The notes under the pieces: generated by a model | Seen by the model: the letters and a program-made list of their open reading frames with translations, nothing else | Databases searched by the model: none | What the model was told of the DNA's origin: nothing | Made by a program: the position numbers and the translations under genes | Shown here: positions 1-7,762 of the stretch, one piece after another | Position numbering within the stretch: the stretch's first letter is position 1 | How the letters are laid out: each line of letters opens with the position of its first letter | Source: JANLVI01 sp031363915 | Lineage (GTDB): Bacteria > Vulcanimicrobiota > Vulcanimicrobiia > Vulcanimicrobiales > Vulcanimicrobiaceae | Direction: 5' to 3' | NCBI GenBank assembly: GCA_031363915.1 | Contig: JANLVI010000007.1 | Location: forward strand, 273,075-337,074 | DNA length: 64,000 bases

Positions 1-459
1 CCGGTCGCTTCCGCAGCACCGCAACCACCGGCGCCCCCCATGCCGACGGCGAGCACACTACTACCAGTCTTCACGGCACCGCCCGCGCCGGTTGCGCCGC
101 CCCCGCCCGTCGCCGCGGGCGTCCCCGCATTCGTAGCGCCGCCGGGCGCGATTCCGCCGTTTATCCTCGAAGTTGCCGAGCGCACGACGCAACTCGTGCG
201 CGGTTTTACGCGCGGTGCCTGGATCGTCTTCGGCTTTTATCCCGACGGTTCGATTCGTTTCGTCGATCTCGACGGCGGAACATATGAAGGGTATGCGAGT
301 TCGGCGCGCGCGGCGATGACCGAAGTCGGCGGTTCGCGCACTTTTGCGCTCGCGATTGGGGTCGCAGCCGATGGTCGCCTGCAGGCGTCGTTTTCGGGCG
401 GCATTCACGATGGACAGACGATCGTTTTGGAGACGATCGCGGAAAAACCGGTCGCATGA
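1..459 (+). CDS. Proline-rich protein, 5' end outside the window
   Basis: The frame is open from the first base, so the protein is cut by the window edge; the first ATG (base 40) is unlikely to be the true start. The visible N-terminal part, about 45 residues, is almost entirely Pro, Ala and Val, like a periplasm-spanning or cell-wall linker. A compact C-terminal domain of about 95 residues follows, rich in beta-strand-like segments (around GAWIVFGFYPDG and FALAIGVAADGR). I do not recognise the family. The stop overlaps the murA start by four bases (ATGA), so the two are probably co-transcribed and translationally coupled. An envelope role is a guess from the linker and the neighbour. Confidence 0.6.
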   Translation, partial: PVASAAPQPPAPPMPTASTLLPVFTAPPAPVAPPPPVAAGVPAFVAPPGAIPPFILEVAERTTQLVRGFTRGAWIVFGFYPDGSIRFVDLDGGTYEGYASSARAAMTEVGGSRTFALAIGVAADGRLQASFSGGIHDGQTIVLETIAEKPVA

Positions 460-1802
460 ACTTGCTCGATCGACTCGATACCACGCTTGCGATTCGCGGC
501 GGCCAACGTTTGGAAGGTTCGGTCGAAACGCACGGCGCGAAAAATGCCGTCTTGCCGATCATGGCTGCGACCTTGCTCTCGCGCGGCAAAGTCACGCTGC
601 ATCGAGTTCCGCGCATCACCGACGTTTCGGTGATGTGGTCGCTGCTCGAAGCGCTCGGCGCACGCGTGCGGCTCGAAGGCCCCAATACGATTACGGTCGA
701 TGCCAGTAACGTCGATACATATCGCGCACCATATATGCTGGTGCGTAAACTCGCCGCGTCCTTCGATCTCGTCGGCCCGCTGCTCGGACGTTTTGGGCGC
801 GCGGAAGTTCCGCTTCCGGGCGGTTGTATTCTCGGCACGCGTGCGACGGATATGCACGAAGCCGCCTTTCGTGCGCTCGGGGCAAACGTCAGCAACGCCG
901 GTGGTTTTCTCGTCGCCAAAGCCGAGAAGAAACGCTTGCAGGGCGGTGAGATTGAATTCCGTACGCCGTCGGTGGGTGCGACGAAAAACGCAATGCTTGC
1001 GGCCGTGATGGCGGAGGGCACGACGATCGTGCACAACGCCGCGATGGAACCCGAAGTCTCCGATCTTGCGAACTTTCTCATCGCGATGGGCGCGAAAATT
1101 CAAGGCGTCGGCGGGGTTACGCTGCGTATCGACGGTGTGAACGAACTTCACGGCGGGGAATACGAAGTAATCCCCGACCGGATCGTGACGGGAACGCTGA
1201 TGCTCTCCGGCGCGATCACCCGCGGCGATGTCACCGTCAAACGCTGCAATCCCGATGACGTCGCGCTTTTGCAGAACAAACTCAACGAATGCGGCGTCAC
1301 CGTCACTTCGGGCAGCGATTGGGTGCGCGTGCAAGCCGGCAGCGTCGTCGGCGGCACCGACATCGTCACCGCACCGTTCCCAGGCTTCCCGACCGACCTC
1401 CAACCGCCGATGCTCGCGTTCTTGTGCACGGCACCGGGCACGAGCGTCGTCGAAGAGACGATCTTCAACGCGCGCTTTTCGTACGTCAACGAACTCGTGC
1501 GGATGGGCGCCGACGTGCGCGTGGCGATCGAAAACAACACCGCGCTGATCAAAGGCGTCGGGCACCTCTCCGGCGCGCCGGTCGAAGCACCGGATATCCG
1601 GGCCGGCGCGGGCCTCGTCGTTGCGGGCCTCGCAGCCGAAGGCCTTACCGAGATTATCGGCCTTGAGTACATCGATCGCGGTTACGAGCGGCTCGAGGAG
1701 ATGCTCGGCGCGCTCGGGGCGACCGTCCAGCGAACCTCGGGTGTGGTCCCGTTCATGGAGCCCAGCGGCACCTTCGAGACCCAAAGCTATCCCAGTCTCT
1801 AA
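456..1802 (+). CDS. murA: UDP-N-acetylglucosamine 1-carboxyvinyltransferase (MurA)
   Basis: This enzyme transfers enolpyruvate from phosphoenolpyruvate to UDP-GlcNAc, the first committed step of peptidoglycan synthesis in the cytosol. The protein is 448 residues, a little longer than the usual 420. The substrate-binding Lys29-Asn30 lies in GAKNAVLPIMAA. The flexible-loop cysteine is Cys124 in LPGGCILGTRATD. In the family this Cys is the fosfomycin target; lineages with Asp there are resistant, so this enzyme is predicted sensitive. The ATG overlaps the stop of the upstream proline-rich gene. The two-lobe EPT synthase fold is covered end to end with no gap. mreB follows after a 174-base spacer, so wall synthesis and cell-shape genes sit together. 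Confidence 0.96.
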   Translation: MNLLDRLDTTLAIRGGQRLEGSVETHGAKNAVLPIMAATLLSRGKVTLHRVPRITDVSVMWSLLEALGARVRLEGPNTITVDASNVDTYRAPYMLVRKLAASFDLVGPLLGRFGRAEVPLPGGCILGTRATDMHEAAFRALGANVSNAGGFLVAKAEKKRLQGGEIEFRTPSVGATKNAMLAAVMAEGTTIVHNAAMEPEVSDLANFLIAMGAKIQGVGGVTLRIDGVNELHGGEYEVIPDRIVTGTLMLSGAITRGDVTVKRCNPDDVALLQNKLNECGVTVTSGSDWVRVQAGSVVGGTDIVTAPFPGFPTDLQPPMLAFLCTAPGTSVVEETIFNARFSYVNELVRMGADVRVAIENNTALIKGVGHLSGAPVEAPDIRAGAGLVVAGLAAEGLTEIIGLEYIDRGYERLEEMLGALGATVQRTSGVVPFMEPSGTFETQSYPSL

Positions 1803-1856
1803 GGACTCACGCTTGGTCCGCCTTGGCTTGCGACGATTGCGGCCGATGGTACAGTC

Positions 1857-1884
1857 AGGGGCAATTTTCCATCAGGAATCCCCT
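1857..1884 (+). other. Hairpin in the murA-mreB spacer
   Basis: AGGGG at 1857-1861 pairs with CCCCT at 1880-1884, and inside it TTCC at 1867-1870 pairs with GGAA at 1875-1878 around an ATCA loop. No T-run follows, so it is not a classical intrinsic terminator. It may be an mRNA structure between the two genes. The rest of the 174-base spacer shows nothing else I can support apart from the mreB ribosome-binding site. Confidence 0.3.
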
Positions 1885-1976
1885 CGATGAGACCGAAAGA
1901 ACCACCGTAACGCAGGGCCTGCTACGCCGGTTCGCGTTCTGGTGTGACCGTCTAGACAGCTTAGGAGTATCGCGTC

Positions 1977-2957
1977 ATCGACATCGGCATTGATCTTGGC
2001 ACCGCCAACGTATTGGTGTACGTAAAAGGCAAAGGCATCGTCTTACGTGAGCCATCCGTTGTCGCAAAAGACGTTCGCACGAACAAGACGATTGCCGTCG
2101 GCGAAGAAGCCCGGCTGATGCTCGGCAAAACGCCGAGCAACATTCAAGCGATCCGACCGCTCCGTGACGGCGTGATCGCCGACTTCGAAGTGACCGAAGC
2201 GATGCTCAATTACTTCATCAAGAAAGTAACGCGTAATCGCTCGTTCTTCGCGAACCTCTTTAATCCCAAACCGTCCGTCATTATCTGCGTACCGGCAGAG
2301 ATCACGAGCGTTGAAGAGCGTGCAGTGCGCGACGCGGCAAAGCTCGCCGGCGCGAAGAGCGTCGACATCATCGAAGAGCCGATGGCCGCCGCAATCGGCG
2401 CCGGGCTTCCGATCGACGGACCCAGCGGCAACATGGTCGTCGATATCGGCGGCGGTACGACGGACGTTGCGGTGATTTCGCTCGGCGGCATCGTCGTCTC
2501 GCAGTCGATCCGCGTCGCCGGCAACAAACTCGACGAGGCGATCATCCGCCATATCCGCCGCGTGTACAACCTGATGATCGGCGAACGCACCTCCGAAGAG
2601 ATCAAGATCAAAATCGGCAGCGCATATCGTCTGGAATCGGAACTCGCGATGGAGATTCGCGGCCGCGATCTGATTAACGGTCTCCCCAAAACGGTGAAGA
2701 TCACAAGCGAAGAAGTGCGCGAAGCTCTCTCAGAACCCGTGCAGGCGATCGTCGAAGCGGTCAAAGCCGTGCTCGAAAAAACTCCGCCGGAACTCGCCGC
2801 CGATATCATCGATCGAGGCGTGATCCTCACCGGCGGCGGTGCGCTCTTGCGTGGACTCGACACGCTGCTTGGCGAGGTCACCGGGATCCCGGTCATCGTC
2901 GCTGAGGATCCCATGTCGTGTGTTGCGATCGGCACCGGCCAGCGCGTCGCAATCTAG
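1977..2957 (+). CDS. mreB: Rod-shape-determining actin homologue MreB, apparently without a normal start codon
   Basis: MreB polymerises under the membrane and guides lateral wall synthesis. The phosphate-1 motif DIGIDLGTAN, the phosphate-2 region DIGGGTTDVAVISLGG and the C-terminal adenosine-binding segment LTGGGALLRG are all present. The first in-frame ATG/GTG/TTG is the TTG at 2013, which would cut off the phosphate-1 loop. Homology continues upstream to an in-frame TAG at 1962-1964. An AGGAG ribosome-binding site sits at 1963-1967, with GTC at 1974 (6 bases away) and ATC at 1977 (9 bases away). I place the start at ATC 1977, giving 326 residues, close to the family length. A sequencing error turning GTG into GTC at 1974 is the main alternative. 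Family assignment is certain; the start is not. Confidence 0.93.
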   Translation: MDIGIDLGTANVLVYVKGKGIVLREPSVVAKDVRTNKTIAVGEEARLMLGKTPSNIQAIRPLRDGVIADFEVTEAMLNYFIKKVTRNRSFFANLFNPKPSVIICVPAEITSVEERAVRDAAKLAGAKSVDIIEEPMAAAIGAGLPIDGPSGNMVVDIGGGTTDVAVISLGGIVVSQSIRVAGNKLDEAIIRHIRRVYNLMIGERTSEEIKIKIGSAYRLESELAMEIRGRDLINGLPKTVKITSEEVREALSEPVQAIVEAVKAVLEKTPPELAADIIDRGVILTGGGALLRGLDTLLGEVTGIPVIVAEDPMSCVAIGTGQRVAI

Positions 2958-2992
2958 CCGTCGCCGAGCTAGCTTCGCGTTTTAACAAGGCG

Positions 2993-3031
2993 CCGATTTG
3001 CGGGGGTGAAACATCCGCCGCCCGCAATCGG
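2993..3031 (+). other. Long stem-loop in the mreB-OstA spacer
   Basis: Bases 2993-3004 pair with 3021-3031 in an 11-bp stem (CCGAT/ATCGG plus TGCGGG/CCCGCA) broken only by one bulged T at 2998. The loop is 16 bases. It lies just upstream of the GGAGG at 3053-3057 that serves the next gene, so it would be in that gene's leader. No T-run follows. It could be a leader structure, an attenuator or an mRNA stabiliser; I match no known riboswitch. Confidence 0.4.
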
Positions 3032-3069
3032 TTGAACGGATACAGAAACACCGGAGGAAAGTTGTCAGC

Positions 3070-3693
3070 GTGAAGTCCGTTCTACTCACCCCCGCCATCG
3101 CACTCGTCCTCGTCGCTGCGGCCACCGCAGCGACGACTTCGCATCTGATGGGCTACGAGATTCAATCCAACGATTCGACCTTCAACCTCAAGAGCACCGA
3201 GTTCGTTTTTCCGGTCAAGGTGAAGTTCTCCAAACCCGGAACCGACATCGTCGCTGACAAAGCGCACGGAAACTCGGAGCGGAAGCTTGCGACCTTTGAA
3301 GGCAACGTCGTGCTGCACCAAACGGGCGCTCTGCCCGTCGGCGGGCGCGAAGCCTCAAAAGCAGGCGCCGAGCCTTCGACGCTCACCTCCGATAAACTCG
3401 ACGTCGACGGCGTCCGCAAGTTCTATGCGGCAACCGGCCACGTGCACTTCACGCAAGCCGATAAAGTCGCCAACGCCGACAAAGGCACGCTCGACGATCA
3501 GTCGCACATCTTGCACCTCGAAGGCAGCGTGCACGTCGCGCGCGGCGAGCAGACGATGGATGGCGAGACGATCGATTACAACATCGACTCCGGTGAAGCG
3601 CATGCGGTCGGCAATCCCGTGATTATGAAGGCGCCGATTCCGCCGCCTTCGCCAAGCGTGCTTCCGACGAAGGCACCGAAGAAGAAAAAATAA
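3070..3693 (+). CDS. OstA/LptA-like periplasmic protein
   Basis: The 207-residue protein starts with a signal peptide (about residues 1-21, ending near AAATAA). It then carries beta-strand repeats of the OstA/LptA jellyroll type, for example FYAATGHVHF, GTLDDQSHILHLEGSVHV and IDYNIDSGEAHAVGNP. LptA-type proteins bridge lipopolysaccharide or related glycolipids across the periplasm, so this supports an outer membrane. The tail is Pro/Lys-rich and ends in KKKK. The GTG start is preceded by GGAGG 12 bases away, a long spacing. The stop overlaps the rarA start (TAATG). Which of LptA, LptC or a generic OstA-domain protein it is cannot be settled here. Confidence 0.8.
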   Translation: MKSVLLTPAIALVLVAAATAATTSHLMGYEIQSNDSTFNLKSTEFVFPVKVKFSKPGTDIVADKAHGNSERKLATFEGNVVLHQTGALPVGGREASKAGAEPSTLTSDKLDVDGVRKFYAATGHVHFTQADKVANADKGTLDDQSHILHLEGSVHVARGEQTMDGETIDYNIDSGEAHAVGNPVIMKAPIPPPSPSVLPTKAPKKKK

Positions 3694-5039
3694 TGCTTGG
3701 ACTCTTCGATGCCGAGGGCGGAGGGCAGCAGGCCCACGCGCCGCTGGCGGCTCGGATGCGTCCGCGTTCGCTTGATGAATTCGTCGGGCAAGAGCAGATC
3801 GTCGGGCCCGGCCGTGCGCTGCGCCGCGCGATCGAGAACGACACCGTGCCGTCGATCATTTTATGGGGGCCGCCCGGCACGGGCAAGACGACGCTCGCAC
3901 AAATCGTCGCGAACGAAACGAAGTCCCACTTCGCTGCGATCTCTGCGGTGAGCGCGGGCGTCGCCGATTTACGCCGTATCGTCGCCGACGCAGCGGCGCT
4001 CGCACGCACGGGCAAACAGACGGTCCTCTTCATCGATGAAATTCACCGCTTCAACAAAGCTCAACAAGATGCGGTTCTTCCGTATGTCGAGGACGGTACC
4101 GTCACGCTGATCGGTGCGACGACCGAGAATCCGTCGTTTGAAGTGAATTCGGCGCTGCTCTCGCGCTCGCGCGTGTTCGTCCTCAAGTCGCTCGGCGATG
4201 ACGACGTGCGTGCGCTGATTCTGCGCGCTCTCGAGGATCCCGAGCGCGGACTCGGCGGCCAACACATTCGCATCGATGACGAAGCGCTCGAAGTCTTGAC
4301 CGGCCTTGCCAATGGCGACGCGCGCGTGGCGCTTGGGACGCTGGAGTTCGCGGCCGCTGCATCAGCGAAAACTGAGGACGGCTCGCGCACGATCACCGCG
4401 GCGACGATTGCGGATGCCCTGCAGCGCCGCGCGACGACGTACGACAAAAAAGGCGATGCGCATTACGACATCATCTCGGCGTTCATCAAGTGCGTGCGCT
4501 CGAGCGATCCGGACGCTGCGATCTATTGGCTCGCGCGCATGATCGACGGGGGTGAAGATCCGCTGTTCATCGCGCGGCGACTGGTGATTCTTGCAAGCGA
4601 AGATATCGGGCTCGCCGATAAAGCGGCGCTGCCGCTTGCGATCGCAGCACAGCAGTCCGTCCACTTTATCGGCATGCCCGAGGGATACTATCCGCTCGCG
4701 CACGCGACGCTCTATCTTGCCACCGCACCCAAGAGCAACACGGTCGGTCGAACGTACGGAGCGGCGCTTGCCGACGTCCAAGACACGCGCACGGACCCGG
4801 TGCCGCTGCATCTGCGCAATGCGCCGACGAAGCTGATGAAGAAGTTGGGCTACGGCGCCGGCTATCAACTCAGCCACGACGTGTACGCCGGGATGGATGC
4901 GAGCGGCGATGCGCCGCCCGCCGAGAAATTCCAGTCCGGTCTGCCCGATGCGATCGCCGAGCGCGCGTATTTCCAGCCCGGGCGCCAGGGTGATGAAGAA
5001 CGCCTGCACGCCTGGATCGACAAGCGCCGCAAATCGTAA
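3693..5039 (+). CDS. rarA: Replication-associated recombination protein A (RarA/MgsA AAA+ ATPase)
   Basis: RarA is a clamp-loader-like AAA+ ATPase that acts at stalled forks with RecA and SSB. The 448-residue protein has Walker A GPPGTGKTT (near residue 60), Walker B FIDEIHRFNKAQQDAVLP, sensor 1 GATTENPSFEVNSALLSRSRVF, and the C-terminal MgsA tetramerisation region (YWLARMIDGGEDPLFIARRL, then ASEDIGLAD). Length is normal for the family. The ATG overlaps the stop of the OstA-like gene. A cysteine desulfurase starts two bases after its stop, an arrangement that suggests one transcript. Confidence 0.96.
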   Translation: MLGLFDAEGGGQQAHAPLAARMRPRSLDEFVGQEQIVGPGRALRRAIENDTVPSIILWGPPGTGKTTLAQIVANETKSHFAAISAVSAGVADLRRIVADAAALARTGKQTVLFIDEIHRFNKAQQDAVLPYVEDGTVTLIGATTENPSFEVNSALLSRSRVFVLKSLGDDDVRALILRALEDPERGLGGQHIRIDDEALEVLTGLANGDARVALGTLEFAAAASAKTEDGSRTITAATIADALQRRATTYDKKGDAHYDIISAFIKCVRSSDPDAAIYWLARMIDGGEDPLFIARRLVILASEDIGLADKAALPLAIAAQQSVHFIGMPEGYYPLAHATLYLATAPKSNTVGRTYGAALADVQDTRTDPVPLHLRNAPTKLMKKLGYGAGYQLSHDVYAGMDASGDAPPAEKFQSGLPDAIAERAYFQPGRQGDEERLHAWIDKRRKS

Positions 5040-5041
5040 CC

Positions 5042-6184
5042 GTGGAGCGCATTTACCTCGACCACGCTGCAACGACGATCGCGCGATCCGAAGTCATCGC
5101 CGCGATGGTGCCGCTGCTCGCTGCGGGCAATCCGAGTTCGCTGCATGCCGAAGGCCGCGCCGCGCACGCGCTGCTCGATGGCGCACGCGAGCGTGTCGCG
5201 CTCGTGCTCGGCGCGAAGGCCCGCGAGATCGTCTTTACCGGCGGCGGTTCGGAGAGCAACAACCTTGCGATCCTCGGCGTCGCGCGCGCGCTACGCGAGC
5301 GCGGCCGGCACATCATCAGCACCGTCTTCGAGCATCACGCCGTGCTGCACGCCCTCGACGTGCTCCGTGAGGACGGGTACTCGATCACCCTGCTGCCGGT
5401 CGGCCCGCATGGCGTAGTCGATCCAGGCGCCTTTCGTGACGCGATTCGCCCCGATACGGTTCTTGCGAGCATCATGCTTGCGAATAACGAGATCGGGACG
5501 ATCCAACCGGTCCGCGAACTTGCCGCGATCGCGCGCGAACGCGGGGTGATCGTGCATACGGATGCCGTCCAAGCCCCGGCCTATCTCGACGTCAACGTCG
5601 AGACGCTCGGGATCGATCTGCTCTCGATCGCCGGACACAAGTTCTATGGACCCAAGGGGACGGGCGCGCTCTACGTGCGATCCGGCACCCCCCTTGCGCC
5701 GCTCGTCGTCGGCGGGGGGCAAGAGTCGGGCCTGCGCGCCGGCACGGAAAATCTCGCCGGCGTCGTCGGACTCGCCGCCGGCCTCGCGCTCGCGCATGCC
5801 GAGCGAGCTGAGACGGTTCCGCGGGTCTCCGCACTCCGCAACCGCCTCGAAGCGGCGATCCGCGCCGAGATCTCCGACGTCCGGGTCAATGGCGCCGAAT
5901 CCCCGCGCCTCGCGAACAGCCTCAGCGTCGCCTTCGCCGATGCCCCAAGCGACTTGCTTCTCATCAATCTCGACCTCGCGGGGATCGCGGCCTCGGCCGG
6001 CAGCGCCTGTGCTGCTGGATCCCTCGAACCCAGCCACGTGATCGCCTCCCTGGATCTTGAACCACGCTTCGCGCGCGGGGTCGTTCGCTTCTCGCTTGGT
6101 AGGGTAACAAGCGGCGAGGATATCGAACGGGTCATCCGGACTCTGCCCTCGGTCGTCCAAGCGGTTCGCTACGGGCGGGTGTAG
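5042..6184 (+). CDS. Cysteine desulfurase (NifS/IscS type)
   Basis: This PLP enzyme removes sulfur from L-cysteine as a persulfide and passes it to Fe-S cluster or thio-tRNA assembly. The PLP lysine is Lys200 in the motif AGHKFYGPKG, with His98-99 and Asn149 (ANNEIG) in the cofactor pocket. The persulfide cysteine is Cys323 in SAGSACAAGSLEPSH on a long mobile loop, which makes it a group I enzyme. It has 380 residues and a GTG start. There is no iscU or thiI next to it; SufD is encoded 38 kb away. The stop overlaps a possible SigB-type -35 element for the next operon. Confidence 0.93.
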   Translation: MERIYLDHAATTIARSEVIAAMVPLLAAGNPSSLHAEGRAAHALLDGARERVALVLGAKAREIVFTGGGSESNNLAILGVARALRERGRHIISTVFEHHAVLHALDVLREDGYSITLLPVGPHGVVDPGAFRDAIRPDTVLASIMLANNEIGTIQPVRELAAIARERGVIVHTDAVQAPAYLDVNVETLGIDLLSIAGHKFYGPKGTGALYVRSGTPLAPLVVGGGQESGLRAGTENLAGVVGLAAGLALAHAERAETVPRVSALRNRLEAAIRAEISDVRVNGAESPRLANSLSVAFADAPSDLLLINLDLAGIAASAGSACAAGSLEPSHVIASLDLEPRFARGVVRFSLGRVTSGEDIERVIRTLPSVVQAVRYGRV

Positions 6185-6203
6185 CCGGTCGGGTTTTGGG
6201 TAA
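6179..6203 (+). promoter_or_regulatory. Possible SigB-type promoter of the stress operon
   Basis: GTGTAG at 6179-6184, a 13-base spacer, and GGGTAA at 6198-6203 resemble the SigB/SigF-family consensus (GTTTAA, 12-15 bases, GGGTAT), with four of six matches at -35 and five of six at -10. It lies 45 bases before the DUF948 gene. Spacing is identical to the better site at 19261-19285. If real, the sigma factor at the end of this operon would autoregulate. The -35 match is weak. Confidence 0.35.
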
Positions 6204-6248
6204 CAAGGCAAAAGCGGTTAGCGCCTATGAGACGCTGGAGGATCTTCG

Positions 6249-6698
6249 TTGACAGGGACGTTCGATTGGCATGTTGTGCTCGATGCAGGCATCGGGATTG
6301 GCGTGCTGCTGATCGGGATCGGAATCTTGGTCGTGTGTTCGGCGCTTGCGAACTTTCTCAAGCGCCTCAACGGGACGCTCGATGAAGTCGATCGCCAAGT
6401 TGCCGCACTCTCCGCCCCGATCGCTGCCACGCTCGGCCATGTCGATGGAATCGCGGACACAGCCGATGCGACGATCGCGCGCCTCGGCGCCGTCGTCGGC
6501 TCGCTCGAATCCGTCGCTGCCGGCGTCTCCAGAACATCCGCTCTTGCGACGAACGCCGTCGCACCGACCATTGTGAACCTCGGTGCAACACTCACGGGTA
6601 TCAGCGCCGGCTTACGTCGACTGGTGACTGGAAAAACTGCACCCGCTACCTCAGAGGATGAGTACGTTGAACGACCGATCGAACCAGCAACCCACTGA
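6249..6698 (+). CDS. DUF948 membrane-anchored protein (YtxG-like)
   Basis: The 149-residue protein has one N-terminal membrane helix (about residues 9-32, GIGIGVLLIGIGILVVCSAL) followed by a helical cytoplasmic or periplasmic part with regularly spaced hydrophobics, typical of DUF948 proteins such as Bacillus YtxG. It starts at TTG with GGAGG at 6237-6241, eight bases away. A YtxH-like gene overlaps its 3' end by 41 bases. In Bacillus, ytxG and ytxH are SigB-controlled general-stress genes; here they lie directly upstream of the RsbV-RsbW-sigma module, which supports a stress role. The molecular function is unknown. Confidence 0.8.
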   Translation: MTGTFDWHVVLDAGIGIGVLLIGIGILVVCSALANFLKRLNGTLDEVDRQVAALSAPIAATLGHVDGIADTADATIARLGAVVGSLESVAAGVSRTSALATNAVAPTIVNLGATLTGISAGLRRLVTGKTAPATSEDEYVERPIEPATH

Positions 6699-6978
6699 GG
6701 GCTCCGGCTTTCTGACCGGGCTTCTTTTTGGCGCACTCATCGGCGCGGGCGTGGCGATGATATTGGCCCCGCAAACCGGCGAAGACACCCGCGATTTTCT
6801 GCGTGCCAAAGCGCGAGAAGCATCGGGCCGCGTGCGCGATGCCGCGGGCGACACGAACGATCTTTTGGAACGCGGACGCAAGATCGTCGAAGAAGCCAAG
6901 GCTCGCATCGACGGTGCCGTCGATGAGGGGAAAGCCGCAGCCGACCAGCAACGCACCACACTCGAACACAACACGTAG
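6658..6978 (+). CDS. YtxH-domain general-stress protein
   Basis: The 106-residue protein shows the YtxH signature: a short glycine-rich membrane segment (FLTGLLFGALIGAGVAMILA, about residues 18-37), then APQTGEDTRDFLR and a long amphipathic helix with Ala/Lys/Glu repeats. Function in the family is unknown, though members are stress-induced. It overlaps the DUF948 gene by 41 bases; a TTG four codons in is an alternative start. The following RsbV-type gene begins eight bases after its stop with AGGAG overlapping the stop codon. Confidence 0.83.
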   Translation: MSTLNDRSNQQPTEGSGFLTGLLFGALIGAGVAMILAPQTGEDTRDFLRAKAREASGRVRDAAGDTNDLLERGRKIVEEAKARIDGAVDEGKAAADQQRTTLEHNT

Positions 6979-6986
6979 GAGAACCC

Positions 6987-7331
6987 TTGGATATCAAAGT
7001 CAACGTCCGCGAATCGGAAGGCGATGCATACGTCGTCGACCTCGCTGGTGAGATCGACGTCTATACCTCACCCAAGGTGAAAGATGCCATCACCGAGCTC
7101 ATCGATCAAGAGCACTACAATCTCGTCATCAACCTCGAAAAAGTGCGCTACATCGATTCGACGGGTCTGGGCGTTCTCATAGGTGGTCTCAAACGCGTTC
7201 GTGAGCACGGCGGGTCGGTGAACCTCGTTTGCACCAATCCGCAGATCAAGAAGATCTTCGACATCACGGGCCTTGTCAAAATCTTCGGCATCTTCGATGA
7301 CGAACAAAGCGCGATGAAAGCCCTCGTGTGA
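6987..7331 (+). CDS. rsbV: Anti-sigma factor antagonist, STAS domain (RsbV/SpoIIAA type)
   Basis: STAS-domain antagonists bind the anti-sigma kinase when unphosphorylated and so free the sigma factor. The 114-residue protein is a single STAS domain with the phosphorylatable serine at Ser58 in YIDSTGLGVLIGG. It has a TTG start with AGGAG at 6977-6981. Its stop overlaps the RsbW-type gene by four bases (GTGA), the usual coupling that keeps antagonist and anti-sigma factor in balance. The order antagonist, anti-sigma, sigma matches Firmicutes sigB and spoIIA operons. The phosphatase that would reactivate it is not in the window. Confidence 0.93.
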   Translation: MDIKVNVRESEGDAYVVDLAGEIDVYTSPKVKDAITELIDQEHYNLVINLEKVRYIDSTGLGVLIGGLKRVREHGGSVNLVCTNPQIKKIFDITGLVKIFGIFDDEQSAMKALV

Positions 7332-7756
7332 CTGCCACCTCCGTGGAAGCCGAAAGTTACGGCGTATTCGAACTCAAGATCCCGGCCAAAGCAGAGTGGG
7401 TCGCCGTCGCACGACTTGCGATCGCAGCCGTTGCGAGCCGCTTGCGGCTCTCGGTCGATGAGATCGAAGACGTCAAGCTCGCGATTGCGGAGGCATGCAC
7501 GCATTGCATCCAGCATGCGACAGGTTCGGATGCAATCGAAATCACGTGCGAGGCACTCAGCGACTCCGTGCACATTACCGTGCGCGATCGCGGCACGACG
7601 CCGCGCCTCGGGGACGTGGAAAAGCTCACCGGAGATGACGGACGCACGGAGGAACTCGGCGTGTTTTTGATTCGTGCGCTCATGGATAAAGTCGAATACA
7701 CGACTGACGCGACGAGCGGCACCGAGTTGCGCATGATCAAATACGTGAGCGTCTAG
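7328..7756 (+). CDS. rsbW: Anti-sigma factor, GHKL ATPase fold (RsbW type) with an altered N-box
   Basis: RsbW-type proteins hold the sigma factor inactive and phosphorylate the antagonist. The 142-residue protein aligns along its length with Bacillus RsbW, for example IPAKAEWVAVARLAIAAVASRL and DEIEDVKLAIAEAC. In the N-box the general base Glu55 and His63 are kept, but the Mg-binding Asn is His59 (EACTHCIQH instead of EACTNxxxH). The G1 box is kept as RDRGT, while the G2 glycine-rich loop is reduced to ELGVFLI. ATP binding or kinase activity may therefore be weakened. It starts at GTG and lies seven bases before the sigma gene. Confidence 0.9.
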   Translation: MTATSVEAESYGVFELKIPAKAEWVAVARLAIAAVASRLRLSVDEIEDVKLAIAEACTHCIQHATGSDAIEITCEALSDSVHITVRDRGTTPRLGDVEKLTGDDGRTEELGVFLIRALMDKVEYTTDATSGTELRMIKYVSV

Positions 7757-7762
7757 ACCCTC

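Noticed and set aside
405..1784. 459-codon open frame on the minus strand opposite murA
   Set aside because: It is a shadow of murA codon bias in GC-rich DNA; composition is Arg/Asp/Ala-rich with no domain-like pattern.
2013..2957. TTG 2013 as the mreB start
   Set aside because: It would remove the phosphate-1 motif that lies in frame upstream with a good ribosome-binding site.
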